From: Paratrimastix pyriformis
Lineage: Eukaryota; Preaxostyla; Paratrimastigidae
DNA length: 64,000 nucleotides
Reading direction: 5' to 3'
NCBI GenBank assembly: GCA_027972325.1
Contig: JAPMOS010000002.1
Span: forward strand, 1,214,001 to 1,278,000
Under the pieces are notes generated by a model, which worked only from the letters and a program-made list of their open reading frames with translations, was not told the origin of the DNA and searched no databases. The translations under genes were made by a program, and so were the position numbers. Positions within the stretch are counted from its first letter, which is position 1, and every line of letters starts with the position of its first letter. This document shows, one piece after another, positions 1 through 12,400 of the stretch.

Positions 1-54
1 GGGACGGCCACCCCCCAGGGACGGCCACCCCCCAGGGACGGCCACCCCCCAGCT
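1..54. repeat. 18-bp tandem repeat, three copies
   Basis: Three copies of gggacggccaccccccag, each ending in CAG, in what looks like an intron of the vWA gene. The array is cut by the window edge. Confidence 0.8.
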
Positions 55-119
55 CCCGTCCTTGCAGGGCGGCGGCCCACCGACATTCAATCGCATTTGC
101 CTCTGCATGTGCCTCTGGC

Positions 120-211
<92 letters not shown>

Positions 212-509
212 CAGGGCTTGTGGCCGCTGGGCCAGCTGCGGCCCGGGGACCGGTGGGCCTGGTCGAGTTCGCCGACGCCGTGCGGACGGCGGCCCATGAG
301 CCCCCAGAACCTGGGCGCCCTCAGGGCCGCAATCGAAAAGCTCAGGCCCCGCGGCGGTCCGTTAGCCCCCCCCCCGAAGGGGGGATGGAGAGGGATGGAG
401 GGGATGGGGGGGGGCTCTACCCGCCACCACGACCGCTGCTCCTCATCCGCCTTCTCCCCTCCTCCCACCTGGCGGGTGGGCGCAGCAACAACAACAACAA
501 CAACAACAA

Positions 510-540
<31 letters not shown>

Positions 541-576
541 GTCATCGTCATCGTCATCGTCATCATCATCATCATC

Positions 577-614
<38 letters not shown>

Positions 615-3600
615 TAATCATTATCATCATCCCTTCCTTGGGGTGGGGGGCTCCAGTGAAGGGCAACATCATCAGCGCGGCCCTGGCCCAGGCCCGGGAG
701 GTGCTGCAGGAAGGCGACCTGGCCGGGGCGGGCCCGGGGCAGGCGCCGTGCCTCGGGGAGCGCCACGACCGGATCCTGCTGATCACCGATCGGATGCCCG
801 TCCCAGCCGGTCGGCCGCCCCCACGCACCCCGACCCCGACCCCGACCCGACCCCGCCCATCCCTGGCCCTGTCCGCCCGCCCAACCCCGTCCTGACCGCG
901 CCGGGCGGATGGTGGGGTTGACCCAGTGGACCTGGCGGCGCCCCTGGTGCGGGCCGTGTCGGCCCTGGCGCGCTCCCACCGGGCGCCCACCTACACGACA
1001 TACCTCAACCTCGGTCCGCCGGGCGGTGGGCAGCCCCGCCAGCCGCCAGCCTCGCCCACGCCCTCGCCCACGCCCACGCCCTCGCATTACCCCCATATGG
1101 GCTTCACGTGGCCGGTGGGTGGTGGGGTGCCGTGTGCCTGTGTGTGCCGCTGCCTGGGCGGCCAGGGCCCGAGACGCCCCGGCTGCTGGCCAAGATCGAC
1201 CGCATCGAGGGCTGCAACGCCCTCGCCATCCTCGTCCGCCAGCCACCCCCTGCCGCCCCGTGCGCCGCCCCCCCCCGCCGCCTCCTTCGTCCCCTGTCGC
1301 CGTGGGGTCGCCCCGTCATGAATCTGCCTTGTGCGGGTGGCCGGGTGGCCGGGTGGCCGGGTGGCCGGGTGGCCGGGTGGCCGGGTGGGGGGCTGGGATG
1401 GTCTGGCGGCTGGGGGTGCAGGACGAGGGCCACCTGACACACACGCTGGCCCACCTGGGGGGCCTCCTCTGCCCAGTGGCCTTCCACCTGGAGGTCTTCG
1501 TCAACATGTCCGCTGCACGCTCGCCCGCACGCCCGGCAGCACGCCCGCACGCCCACCCACCCACTCACCTTTTCCGATTCCACACTGGGGGGGCCTCGGG
1601 GGGGTTGGGGGCAGTTCGGGGCCGCTGGCCATCCACCGCATCTTCGGCAACGAATCATGCTCCGAGGAGACCGGTCCGCCCACCGCCCATGCCCCTTCTC
1701 CCGCCCCTCCCCCTCGACCGCATCATGGCACATCATGGCGGGCTGTGGCTGTGGCTGTGGCTGTGGCTGTGGCTGTGGCTGTGGCTGTGGCTGTGGCTGT
1801 GGCTGTGGCTGTGGCTGTGGCTGTGGCTGTGGCTGTGGCTGTGGCTGTGGCTGTGGCTGTGGCTGTGGCTGTGGCTGTGGCTGTGGCTGTGGCTGTGGCT
1901 GTGGCTGTGGCTGTGGCTGTGGCTGTGGCTGTGGCTGTGGCTGTGGCTGTGGCTGTGGCTGTGGCTGTGGCTGTGGCTGTGGCTGTGGCTGTGGCTGTGG
2001 CTGTGGCTGTGGCTGTGGCTGTGGCTGTGGCTGTGGCTGTGGCTGTGGCTGTGGCTGTGGCTGTGCTGTGGCTGTGGCTGTGGCTGTGGCTGTGGCTGTG
2101 GCTGTGGCTGTGGCTGTGGCTGTGGCTGTGGCTGTGGCTGTGGCTGTGGCTGTGCTGTGGCTGTGGCTGTGGCTGTGGCTGTGCTGTGGCTGTGGCTGTG
2201 GCTGTGGCTGTGGCGCGGGGCGCAGGGCGGACGCTCTTCGTGCCGACCATCTTCATGGTGCCGCCCTACGTGCCGCCCGGCGCGCCGCCCGCCCAGCCGG
2301 GGCCCCGGGGCCCGGCCGGCTTCTCGGTGGCCCCGCCGCCGCCCCTGTCGCTGCCCGCCCTCGGCTCGGGCCCCGCCGAGGCGCTGCCGCCCGCCCAGCC
2401 GGTGACCCTGGCCCCCGTGCCGCTGCTCCCCCCCAGCCCCACCCCGGCCCCCAAGCCCCACGGCCCCGCCCCGGCTGCCGCCCCGGTCAAGGTCTTCCGG
2501 CCCTCCGCCCTGCCCCCCGGGGTGGGTGCGGTCAGACCACCCCCGCCGTCACGGTGCCGGCCGCTCACCTTGCGCCCGTGTGCTTGGGCTCGGCTCGGGG
2601 GCTGCCTGGTTGGGGCAGGGCCAGCCCCAGGGGCAGAAGGACGGGGCGAGGGCCGCGGGGCGGCGGCGGGCGCTGCCGGGGAGGATGGCGAGGGCGAGGG
2701 CGAGGGCGAGGACGAGGAGGGCCCCATGCGGGACCTGCTGCAGATGGCCCTCATCCAGCTGGTCCGGGTCGAGCCGGCCCTGCTGGCCCCCAGCCAGGCC
2801 GCCCAGCCGCCCAGCGCGCACATCATCGTCCGCTACAAGCGCTGGGTGGACTCATTCACAGAGGTCCGCCCCGCCCCGCCCAGCACACGTCCCCGCCCCT
2901 CGCTCCCCGCCCCTCGCTCCCCGCCCCTCGCTCCCCGGTCCCGTTGCCGCCCATGCCATGGGGGCACCCCCTGGCTGACCGTCCTGACCGCCTGGCGATC
3001 GTGGGGCCGCTGGGGGGCGGGCGGGTGGTGGGGGGGGTGCAGGAGCACACTTTCGCCTCGGCCCTGCCGATGGCCTTCGTCGACCCGCGCAGCCACCGCA
3101 TCCCGCCCTACACACCCGCCCTCCGCAAGGCCCGCCCTCTGCCCGCCCATGCCCCAGCCCCGGCCCCGGCCCCGGCCCCGGCCCCGGCCCCGGCCCCGGC
3201 CCCGGCCCCGGCCCCGGCCCCGGCCCCGGCCCCGGCCCCGCCCGGGCACCGACCTGACCTTTTGCGGGCAACTGGCCGGGTGGTGGTGGTGGTGGTGGTG
3301 GTGGCTGTGGTGGCGGTTGGGCAGGCTGTGGTGCTGTGCCAGTACATCTCGCTGCTGACCCTCTGGCTCCGGGACCCGCGCTCGCAGAGCCCCGTCCCGC
3401 CGCTCCTCTTCGAGCACGGCCTCCAGTCCGCCCCCGCCATGCCCAGTGACCCGCGCCCTGCGCCCCATGCCCCATGGGCTCACCTTTGCTCCCTTCGGGC
3501 GGGCGGGCGGTGTCGCTGCTGGGTGGGGGCAGGCACCCCGTCCGGAACCTGTCCCGCTGGGGCCTCTGGTCCGCCTCCCCGCACCCACACCGCTGCCCGC

Positions 3601-4529
3601 TGCCCGCTGCCCGCTGCCCGCTGCCCGCTGCCCGCTGCCCGCTTCCCCCAGGGGATTGTCACCAGCGGATCAGGGCCGGGCCAGGGCAAGGGGATGCGCC
3701 TTCACCTGCGGGCGCTGTGCGGGTGCGGGACTCTGTGTGGGCCTCTTGCGCTTCCTGGGCGGGTGGGCGGGTGGGCGGGTGTGGGGGCCGCGTGCTGGCG
3801 TGGCTTGCCGTGGGCAGGAGCTGGCCCTGGGAGGCCGAGGAGGACGCCCTCTACGTGTCGGCACCCTACCAGCGGTCCGCCCCCCCGGGGGGGGGGGGGG
3901 GGGGCCGAGGGCTATGCCATGGGGGAGGATGGGCGCGCCCTGTGCCCGATGACGGGCTGCCCGCTCCTCCTCCTCCGCATCCTCATCTTCATCCGCATCC
4001 GCATCCGCATCCGCATCATCCTCATCTTCATCCGCATCCGCATCCCCCCCGGCCCTCCCGTCGCGGCAGCCTCTTTCGGGCCTTCCTCTACCACCTACAG
4101 CGGTCCGCCTCGGCCCCCACCCACCCACCTGCCATGATGGTGCCCCCGCCCACCTGTGCCCACCCAGCACCAGCACCCAGACCAACGCCCAGCACCCAGC
4201 ACCCAGCACCCATACCCAGCACCCATACCCATACCCATACTCATACCCGTGCCAAATCGGAGTTCTGGGCCGCCGCGGCGGTGCGCCCCTGGCTGGGCGC
4301 TGTGGCTCACCCACCTGGCGGGCGTGGGGCCGGTGTGGGCGGGGGCAGGGAGATGTGGATCATGGACGACCCGTCCCTGGCCCGGGAGGAGGCCGTGTTG
4401 CTGCACCTCATCAACGCCGTCCCGCCCTACCCGCGCCACCGGGCCGCCCTGGGCCCCGGCCCGACCCCCGGCCCCGCCATGCCGCCGCCCCGGGGCCCCG
4501 AGCAAGACCCCGACCAGGCCGCCTTCTGA
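1..4529 (+). CDS. vWA-domain protein, multi-exon, 5' end outside window
   Basis: The first clear exon, after an acceptor near 215, encodes the back half of a von Willebrand A fold: [16 protein letters not shown], then [16 protein letters not shown] and RILLITD. The upstream strand that would carry the DxSxS metal site is outside the window. Later exons give a beta-rich part ([37 protein letters not shown]), a Pro/Ala linker, an acidic stretch (2690-2730), and helical exons ([58 protein letters not shown]). The stop is TGA at 4527-4529. Donors such as 2864, 3426, 3875 and 4103 read GTCCGCC. The reading frame slips and is restored between about 263 and 296, which fits one missing G. I do not recognise the C-terminal half, so function is open: a vWA scaffold or adaptor. 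Confidence 0.6.
121..209. repeat. (GT)n microsatellite in an intron
   Basis: About 44 uninterrupted GT units directly before a GAGCAG acceptor of the vWA gene. Confidence 0.97.
485..615. repeat. compound (AAC)n-(ATC)n-(AATC)n microsatellite
   Basis: Adjacent AAC, ATC/GTC and AATC runs inside the vWA intron that opens with GTCCGT near 357 and closes near 654. Confidence 0.95.
1339..1388. repeat. 8-bp tandem repeat CCGGGTGG
   Basis: About six copies in the vWA intron that opens near 1234 and closes at GGGTGCAG near 1421. Confidence 0.9.
1741..2214. repeat. long (GGCTGT)n hexanucleotide array
   Basis: About 79 hexamers over 474 bp, interrupted only near 2064, 2154 and 2184 where one base is absent. 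It fills the 3' part of a vWA intron, whose acceptor follows at about 2225. The open frames it creates on both strands (CGCG, LWLW, AVAV and so on) are repeat translation, not genes. Confidence 0.97.
3155..3243. repeat. (CCCCGG)n hexanucleotide array in an intron
   Basis: About 14 copies of the GGGGCC-type hexamer, strongly G-quadruplex-prone on the minus strand. It lies between vWA exons ending near 3129 and starting near 3330, followed by a (GTG)n run at 3280-3303. Confidence 0.95.
3593..3643. repeat. 7-bp tandem repeat CTGCCCG
   Basis: Seven copies immediately before the acceptor CTTCCCCCAG of a vWA exon at about 3652. Confidence 0.9.
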
Positions 4530-5256
4530 GCTGCCCGCTCCACCTCCATGCCCCTCCCCCCCGCCCCTCCTCTCACCCCCGCCCCTCCTCCCCGCTCGAC
4601 CCTCCCGTGCCCGGTCAAGGCCCCTCGTGTTGGCCTTGGCCATCTCTGGTCCCCTCCGTGATCGCCGGCTCTTTCGATGTCGATCTTGTTTGTTCGGCTG
4701 CCATCCATCCCGACCTCGCCGTTCTTGGTGTCGTGTCCTCGGCTGTGATCCCGCCCTCCCTCCCGCCCTCCCTCCTGCCCGCCCGCCCTCCTGCTCTTGT
4801 TGTTGTTCGGTTGCTGATCAGCTGCTGGCTTGTTCTGTCGAGCGGTTTGTCGACCACGCGCCCTCGTGTTTTTTTGCCCCCCCCCCCCCCCCCCCCCTGC
4901 AGCCCCCCCCCTGCAGCCCCCCCCCTGCAGCCCCCCCCTGCAGCCCCCCCCTGCAGCTCCCCCCTGCAGCCCCCCCCTGCAGCCCCCCTGTTCGGTCGGT
5001 TTCCCATCCCTCCCATCCCCCATTATACACATCCCTCCCTTAATGTCGGGTGGGCTTGATTTTCGAGTGATTCCGGGCGATTCCGGGCGATTCCGAGCGA
5101 TGATGATGATGGCGATGGCGATGATGATACACGACGAGCAGTGCGCGTCCCCCCGTCCCCCAGCCTCGGCAGCCAGCACGCAGCAGCCGCACCACCACAG
5201 GTGAGAGCGCCACCCTTCCCTGCCCCCGGGCCGCCTCGTCGTCCCATGGGGGCCGG
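4530..5256. other. tail-to-tail intergenic region (vWA / aprataxin)
   Basis: No gene seen. It holds the 3' flanks of two convergent genes. At 4877-4990 there is a poly-C run of about 21 bases followed by an array of CTGCAG separated by seven to nine C. Around 5070-5130 there is a short repeat of GATTCCGGGC and GATGGC units. Confidence 0.7.
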
Positions 5257-8200
5257 TCACCTCGACGGGGGGGCCGCCCCGGCAGGGGGTTGCTGCTGCT
5301 GCTGCTGCAGGTCGCGCCAGAAGGTGGGGCATGGGCAGCGGGCGATGTGCTCCTTGAGTGCGGGCATGGTGGCGCATGTGCGGCCGCAGCGGTGGCACTG
5401 CAGAGGGCACTCGGCCACCAGCTGCTCGGCGGCCCGCTGCTCCTGGGCGGGGTCCGCAAAGACCCGGCCCTGGGTCTCCAGCCGCCGGCGCACCTCGGCC
5501 AGCGGCAGGAAGAAGCCCGTCGTGAAGCTGTTCCAGTGCCTGCACCGCCAGCCGCCAGTGCGCCCAGCACGGCACGGCACGGCACGCACAGCAGAGCGGA
5601 GCACCACCCGATGGAGGATTAACAGCCGGCCAAGCGGCGGGGGCGCGGACACTTTCTTCTTGAGGCCCGAGCCGGCGAAGTCGCGCGAGATGATGTGCAT
5701 GTGGAGGGGCCGCATCGAGGGGACGCTGTGGAAGCCCACCTGGAAGCCCGGCGCCGTCCCGGCGGGGTCCTCGGCCTTGAGGCGGCCCACCAGGGCCTCG
5801 GCCGCCCGGGCCAGCTGGCCGAGCAGGTTCAGGTGGGCCCCCGTCAGGTCGAGGATGTTGTGCACGGGCGGGTCGCTGGGCAGCACCAGCAGGTGGTGCC
5901 GCGCCTTGGGGTACGCGTCCTTGATCACCAGGCACTGGCCGCCAGCGGAAAGGAAAAGAGGGCAGGAGAGGCGCGGCAGTCGGGGCGGGGCGGTGAGGGC
6001 GGTCGTTGAGGGTGAGGGCGTCGGTGAGGTGAGGGCGGTCGGTGAGGGCGGTGAGGGCGGTGTATCCCAGGAAGAGAAGAACAAGAAAGAAACGAACGGG
6101 ATCGTCTGAAGGGCAGGGTCACGGTCATGCGGGGGGGGGCGCAGACGGACGCCCGGGTGCTGCTCGACGATGACCTCCCGGTGGCGCTCGGGGTGTTCGA
6201 TGTATCCGTACAGGGCGTTGGCCCAGTCCCCACGCGGGGGCCCTCCGCCCGGCCGGCCGGCCCGGGTGGGCCCCTCGGGCCGCGGCTGGTCGCGGATGGC
6301 CTCCTTGGAGCGCCACCCGAAGACCCGGTCCCCGGCCGGCGGGGGAGGTGGGCTGCCGGGGCCCGCTGCCCGGGGCGGCCGGCTGGGCGTCGGGCGGGGC
6401 CGCCCCGCGGAGGGGACCCATCGAACGGGGGCCTCACCTTCGACCCCGCAGCAGCGGGGCTGGGGCTGGGGCGGGGTGGGGGCGGAGGTGGGGGCGGGGC
6501 CGGATGTGGGGTGGGGTGGGCGTGACGGGCGGCGGGGGCGCCGCGCTGATCCCCGCCAAGCGGGCGAAGTCGTCCAGGGCCCGGCTGTAGGCCCGCCCCA
6601 CCAGCTCGCGAGCCTTATCCGCGTCTCTGTGGACCCGCCCGCACCCCAGAGCGCTGGTGGATCGGCAGCCTCCAACAGGGGGGGCGGGGCGGGCGGGGCG
6701 GGATGGGGACGGACGGGGTGCCGGGGGGCACACAGGTCGGGCCCAACGGCGCTGATGACGAAGCGGACGCCCTCCTCGGCCCTGAGGGCAGCCTCGAGGG
6801 GCAGCTCCACCGTGTAGACGTGGCCGGGCCGCCCCTCGCTCGAGTGGAACTTGGCCATGTGCGCCGCGTGCAGGAGGCTCTTCCCGTGCTCTGGGTCGGG
6901 GTGGGTGGGGTGGGTGGGTGGGTGGGTGGGTGGGGGGACGAGACGGATGTGGGATGCGGGCGCAGACGGGAATGGGGGCGATGCAGATGGGGGTGGTGGG
7001 GTGCTTTCGGGATGTGCCAGGGCGAGACACAACCGTGGCGGCTGGCAAAGATGGGCGGATGGGGGTGGCGGATACGGGAGGCGGGACTCACCTCGCTGGG
7101 CCATGGGTCTGCAGGCGGCGTGGAAGCTCGACGCGGCCGGGTCGCAGCTCAGGTCGGGGCCGGCCGCACGGACAACAAAGTCGGCCGCCGGGTGCTCTGC
7201 AGAGGGCAAGCGGGATAAGGACTGGGATGACGACGGGGAGTGCCAATGGTGCCGATGGCCGAAGGCATGGTCGGGTGGCGGGAGGCCCCCGGACCGGTCG
7301 CGGGATGGAGCGGGCAGGGGCATGCCGGGCAGTACTCGTCGGGCATGGCGCAGGGGAAGCCCACCCGGGCCTGGGAGAGCCTGCTCAGAGACCCTCGGAC
7401 AAGCTGCAGCCGGGGGTCACGGGCCCCGCCTGCCCCGCACCGAGCGGCCAGACGGACAGGTGTGGTAATGTTGGTGGTCACGGGGTGAACCTTGGCCCAA
7501 GGGGCGGACGGGAGATGCAGGAGATCCCTCTACGGACCACGGTCGAGCCACTGGCTCAGGAAATGCCCCTGACGCGCCGTGAGGCCCTCGGAGCGGCCGG
7601 CCGGGCTCGGGACTGGAGGCAAATTGCCGGAGGTCGTGGGTGGGCTGGGGGGCGTGGGCGGGGGTGGGGCCTCAGAGCGGCCCTCGGTGGCGGCCTCCTC
7701 CTCGGGGCCATCGTCAACCAGGTAGAGGCGCATATGCGGGTTGGGGTGGGTTTCCATGAAGCTCTGTGCGGCCCGCCCCAGGGCATCCATCAGGACGGGC
7801 ATGGCGAAGGGCGGGGGTGTGCCCGCAGCCCCCCCGTAGAGGAAGGGCAGGGCCAAACACTGGGCCCGGTGAGGGCACGCGCAGTAGGACGGCTGGGCGC
7901 ATTCATGGGCGCCGGAGGTGGCATCGGGGGGGATTGGGGCCGAAGGGGCGCCCGAGGGGGCTGAGGGGGTCTCTGAGACGACGGGACCGGTGGCAGTGGC
8001 GGCGGTGGCGGCGGTGGCGGCGGTGGCGGTGGCGGCGGCGGTGGCGGCGGTGGCGGCGGTGGAGGCGGTGGAGGCGGTGGCGGTAGTGACAGTGGCGGTG
8101 GTCGTGGGAGCGTCGGACTTCTGAGGCGAGAAAAACTTGGGCGGAGAGGCGATCACCCCTTTACCCGCCGAGGCCGTGGATGCGGCCGGGGTCCCGGGGG

Positions 8201-9092
8201 GGAGGGGGAGGGGGCCGGGAAGATTGCCCCCCGTGGCGACACGTTCGGGTGGTGGCGCCGGAGCGGCAGCGGGGGGAGGGGGCGAGAGGACTGTGTCGAC
8301 CTTCGATTTCTTGGCGGCGACGGGGGGCGATGTGGGCCCGGGTTGCTTAGTAGGGTCGACCAGGCCATCGGTGGGCGGCTGCTGCGGTCCCAGCGAGGGC
8401 GCCAAGGGGAAGGGGCCCGACGGTGGGGCAGGCGTGCGGAGCAGCAGGTTGGAAGCAGGCACTGGGGTCGACGTGGCCCCGGCACCATCGGCCGAGGCAA
8501 CCAACGGGCCCGCAGACTCTGCTGGCGGCAGGCGGACAAAGCGGATGAGGACAAATACGACCATTGCGATGACCTGCGCCAGAACGCGGGTGCTTCCCGT
8601 GGCCAGGAGCAGGGCCGACGTTGTCATTGGGATGATGAGGCGGGGGCAGGTCAGCGCGAGCCGGAGGCGCCTCGGGGCTGGTGGCTTGCTCCTTGGACCG
8701 GATGAGAACTGCGGGACGAATTTGGGTTGTGTTCGAGCCCTGTTGCGAACGCGGACCTGTAAAAGAGTAATCGGTGCCCACGAAAGAGAGCCTGTCTTCG
8801 TTGTGGAGATAGAGCCACCCCATCTCTGATGTCAGCTGCATTCCATTGATGGCGCCCGGACGCTTGCCAGTCAACCGCACCTTGACTTTTTCTGCAGGAC
8901 TGTCCACGAATATTTCTAATTGTTTCCGACTGCACTCGAGCGAGGAAATGCCGAGCTCTTCAAGGGGCACTTGAGAAAACAAGGGAGTAGAAAGAGACCT
9001 TCCGACCGTCCCAACACATTGTACCCTTCCTTGAGGGTGTGGACAAACCCTCCGGCAGACACGAAAACCACATGGAACACTCCGGCGTCCAT
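5257..9092 (-). CDS. aprataxin-like DNA end-processing protein: FHA, macro, HIT, zinc finger
   Basis: Start chosen at MDAGVFHVVFVSAGG (9092), which opens an FHA domain. After a 29- or 41-nt intron the FHA core continues with SSLECSRKQLEIFV and DRLSFVGTDYSF. The longer intron gives the family spacing between GR and CSR. A Pro/Ala/Thr linker follows (about 8700-7900). Next come a segment like the end of a macro fold (7860-7700) and macro-domain pieces (VVRAAGPDL; GVRFVISAVGP near 6750). Then WANALYGYIEHPERH leads into the HIT domain with VGFHSVPSMRPLHMHIISRD (near 5690). The C-terminal HWNSFTTGFF and a C2H2-type finger (CHRCGRTC...LKEH) follow, then a short poly-Q. Aprataxins reverse abortive 5'-adenylated DNA ends in the nucleus. 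The HIT-finger part matches both animal aprataxin and plant bHLH140-like proteins. Confidence 0.85.
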
Positions 9093-9435
9093 TCTTGATA
9101 CAGTGTCCCTCTCCCGACGCTTTCTCCCTAACCCACGCCGTTTCTCGCCTTTCCCATTTCTCGGAGTTATTTTTCTGTGCTATGGGGTCGGGGGAGGAGT
9201 TCAAGCAGCAGGACTCTATGACGGGTGCGCCTTTTGCGAGCGTGCGACTTCAGTAGCTCGAATGAATTGGAGTGAGCCGCGTGGACACCCAACCAAACTG
9301 GATGACTCGAGCCCATTCCAAAGAGTTGATGCCCCTCCGCAACGAGATGGGGTGGGGAACCGTGACAATGCTCTTTTTCTTGCTTAGGAGATTGTTCCGG
9401 GGCTCTTACCGCAAAAGAAGGAAGAGGAAGAAGCC
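9093..9435. promoter_or_regulatory. divergent promoter region, aprataxin / NAT10
   Basis: This 343-bp stretch of ordinary base composition separates two head-to-head start codons. I see no convincing coding exon or TATA box. A T-rich stretch ending CTTGCTTAG at 9378-9388 could be the acceptor of a 5'-UTR intron of the plus-strand gene. Confidence 0.5.
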
Positions 9436-12400
9436 ATGAAAAAGAAGGCCCGTCTCGGGTACGTTTCGTGTCCCGCTTATCGGGTTGGTTAGGTTGATGC
9501 GCGCATTCGGACTTTGATCGAGAACTGCGTGAAAACGAACCACAGGAGCTTTTTCGTGATTGTGGGTGACAAGGGCCGAGATCAAGTCGTAAATCTCCAT
9601 TACATTCTCTCAAAGGCTGCCGTTCGGGCTCGTCCCTCCGTTCTCTGGTGTTACAAGAAGGAACTGGCAATGAGCAGGTGCGCATCCCAATCTTCTTCCC
9701 GGGCGTTCCTCATGCGCATTCTCTCTTTGTCAGCCATAAGCAGAAGCGTATCCGTCAGCTGAAGCGCCAAGCGCAAAAGGGCCTTGTGGATCCGGACAAG
9801 GACAACCCGTTCGAGATGTTCGTCTCGTCCACCCAGATCAGGTGGTGCTACTACGCCGAGACTCACCGCGTCCTGGGGCAAACCTTTGGCATGTGCATCC
9901 TCCAGGTTTGGTCGCCATCCCCCATCCCCGCTCAGCTGCTCCACCGGTGTCTGCCGCAGGACTTCGAGGCGCTGACCCCCAACCTGCTGGCCCGGACCAT
10001 CGAGACGGTCGAGGGGGGCGGCATCGTGGTGCTCCTCCTGCAGACGATGAGCTCCCTCCGCAACCTGTACACCCTCTCCATGGTCGGTGCCCTTTCCGAC
10101 TTTCCCATGTCGTGGCAGTGGCATGCAGCCTGCCGCGGTGGGGTGTGGGCGGTGGGGTGTGTGCCCCTTCGGGCGGTGGGCAGTGCGCGTCCTGGGGTCC
10201 TGATGCGCGCTCACGGGCTGCCCGGGCACTGGCGCAGGATGTCCACTCGCGGTTCCGCACGTCCGCCCACGGGGACGTGGTGGCCCGCTTCAACGAACGC
10301 TTCCTGCTCTCCCTGGCCTCGTGCCCCAACGCCCTGGTCCGCCCTCCCGCCCCTGCCCCGTGCCTTCCGACCGTGGTGGGGGACGCAGGCTGACGCTCCG
10401 GATTCTGTCTGCGGCTGGGGATGACGCGCCGCGTGGGGTGGTGGGTCTGCAGGTGGTGGACGACGAGCTGAACATCCTGCCCCTGAGCGCCCGCTCCCGC
10501 GAGATCGCCCCCGTCCACATGCCCGATGGCGCCGTCCGCCCCGCCCGCCCCTACGCCTGCCGTCCCGCCCCGCCCCGCCCCGCCCCCCACCCGCTCACCC
10601 GCATCGACAACACCCCATCCACTCGCCCCCCGCAGCGGCCCGACGAGGTTGAGCTCGCCCAGCTGAACGAGACCCTGCGGGCCACCCCCGTTGTCGGCCA
10701 GCTGGTGGCCTGCGCCCGGACGGTGGACCAGGCCCGGGCGGTGATGCTCTTCATGCAGGCCATCACCGAGAAGACCCTCCGCACCACCGTGGCTCTGACG
10801 GCCGGCCGTGGGCGCGGCAAGTCGGCCGCCCTGGGGCTGGCCATGGCCGGGGCCATCGCCTACGGGTACTCGAACGTCTTCGTCACCTCGCCCTCGCCCG
10901 AGAACCTGCAGACCCTGTTCGGCTTCGTGCTGAAGGGCTTCGAGGCGCTGGGGCTGGTCGAGCACGCCGACTTCGAGGTGCTGCGGAGCCCCGACCCCGA
11001 CATGCACGGGGCCGTCCTCCGGGTGAACGTCTTCAAGTCCCACCGGCAGACCATCCAGTACATCGGCCCCGAGGAGGCCGACAAGGTGGCCCAGGCCGAG
11101 CTGGTGGTGGTCGACGAGGCCGCCGCCATCCCGCTGCCCCTCGTCCGGCGGCTGCTGGGGCCCTACCTGGTCTTCCTCTCGTCGACTGTCTCCGGCTACG
11201 AGGGCACCGGCCGCTCGCTCTCGCTGAAGCTCATCAAGCAGCTCCGCCAGCAGAGCGCCGCCGCACCCGTCATCGCAGCCGACGCGGCCCCCGCCGCACC
11301 CGCCGACGCGGCCCCCGCCACCGAGGGCCCTGCCGACGCCGCAACCGCAACCGCAACCGCCACGGCCCCCCAGGGGGCCACCTCGGCTGCCGGTCCGCCA
11401 GCCCGCCAGCCCGCCAGCCCGCACACGCCCACACCGGGTGGCCGGCCCCGTGATGGGCACGGGGTGCATTTGGGGGGCCTGGTGGGTGGGTGTGGGGGGA
11501 CCGCGCCTCACTGCGGTGTCTACTGCGTTGTGGCTTGTGGGGGTGGCGGCAGGGCGGGTGCTGCGCGAGCTGCAGATGGAGGTGCCCATTCGGTACGCCA
11601 GCGGCGACCCGGTCGAGCAGTGGCTCAACGAGGTGCTCTGCCTCAACGCCACCGTCCAGGTGCACCCCAACCCCACCTGCCCCCACCCCAACTCGTGCGA
11701 ACTGTCCGGTCGCCCCCCCCCACCACCACCCCACCCCACCCTCCGCCCCGCCACTCCTGGGCCCCGCCACTCCCTCCGCCCCACTCCCTCCGCCCCGCCA
11801 CTCCCTCCGCCCCGCCACTCCCTCCGCCCCGCCACTCCCTCCGCCCCGCCACTCCCTCCGCCCCGCCACTCCCTGGGCCACGCCACCTCCTGGGCCCCTT
11901 TGACGGCGCTTGGTGAGGCTGACGGCTCGGCTGCTCCCTTCGGGTGTGTGCGCCGGTCACCTGGCAGCTTCCTGGTGAACCGGGACACGCTCTCTCCTAC
12001 CACAAGGCCTCGGAGGCCTTCCTGCAGCAGATGCTGGCCCTCTACGTGGCCTCGCACTACCGCAACAGCCCCAACGACCTGCAGATCATGTCCGACGCGC
12101 CGCGCACAACCTCTTCGTGCTGCTGGGGCCCGTGGACGAGGCCTCCAACGTGCTGCCCGAGATCCTGTGCGTCGTCCAGCTGGCCCTCGAGGGCGAGATC
12201 GCCAGGGAGGCCGCACAGGCCGCCCTGGCCAGGGGCGAGCGGCTGGCCGGGGACCTCATCCCCTGGACCATCTCCCAGCAGGTCGGCCCCCACGTCCCCG
12301 CCCATGCGGCCCATGCGGCCCATGCTCCCGCCGCCCCCCCTCACTCCTGCCCTCCACACATGCCCGGCCTCGCCCTCTGATGCTCACCCGACCCTCGCGC

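Noticed and set aside
1723-2461. Open frames of Cys-Gly, Leu-Trp, Ala-Val and His-Ser repeats on both strands.
   Set aside because: Translation of the GGCTGT hexamer array inside an intron; all frames are open because the unit lacks stops.
3155-3243. Quadruplex or telomere-like element.
   Set aside because: The CCCCGG array is one of many intronic hexamers, with no telomeric unit or chromosome-end context.
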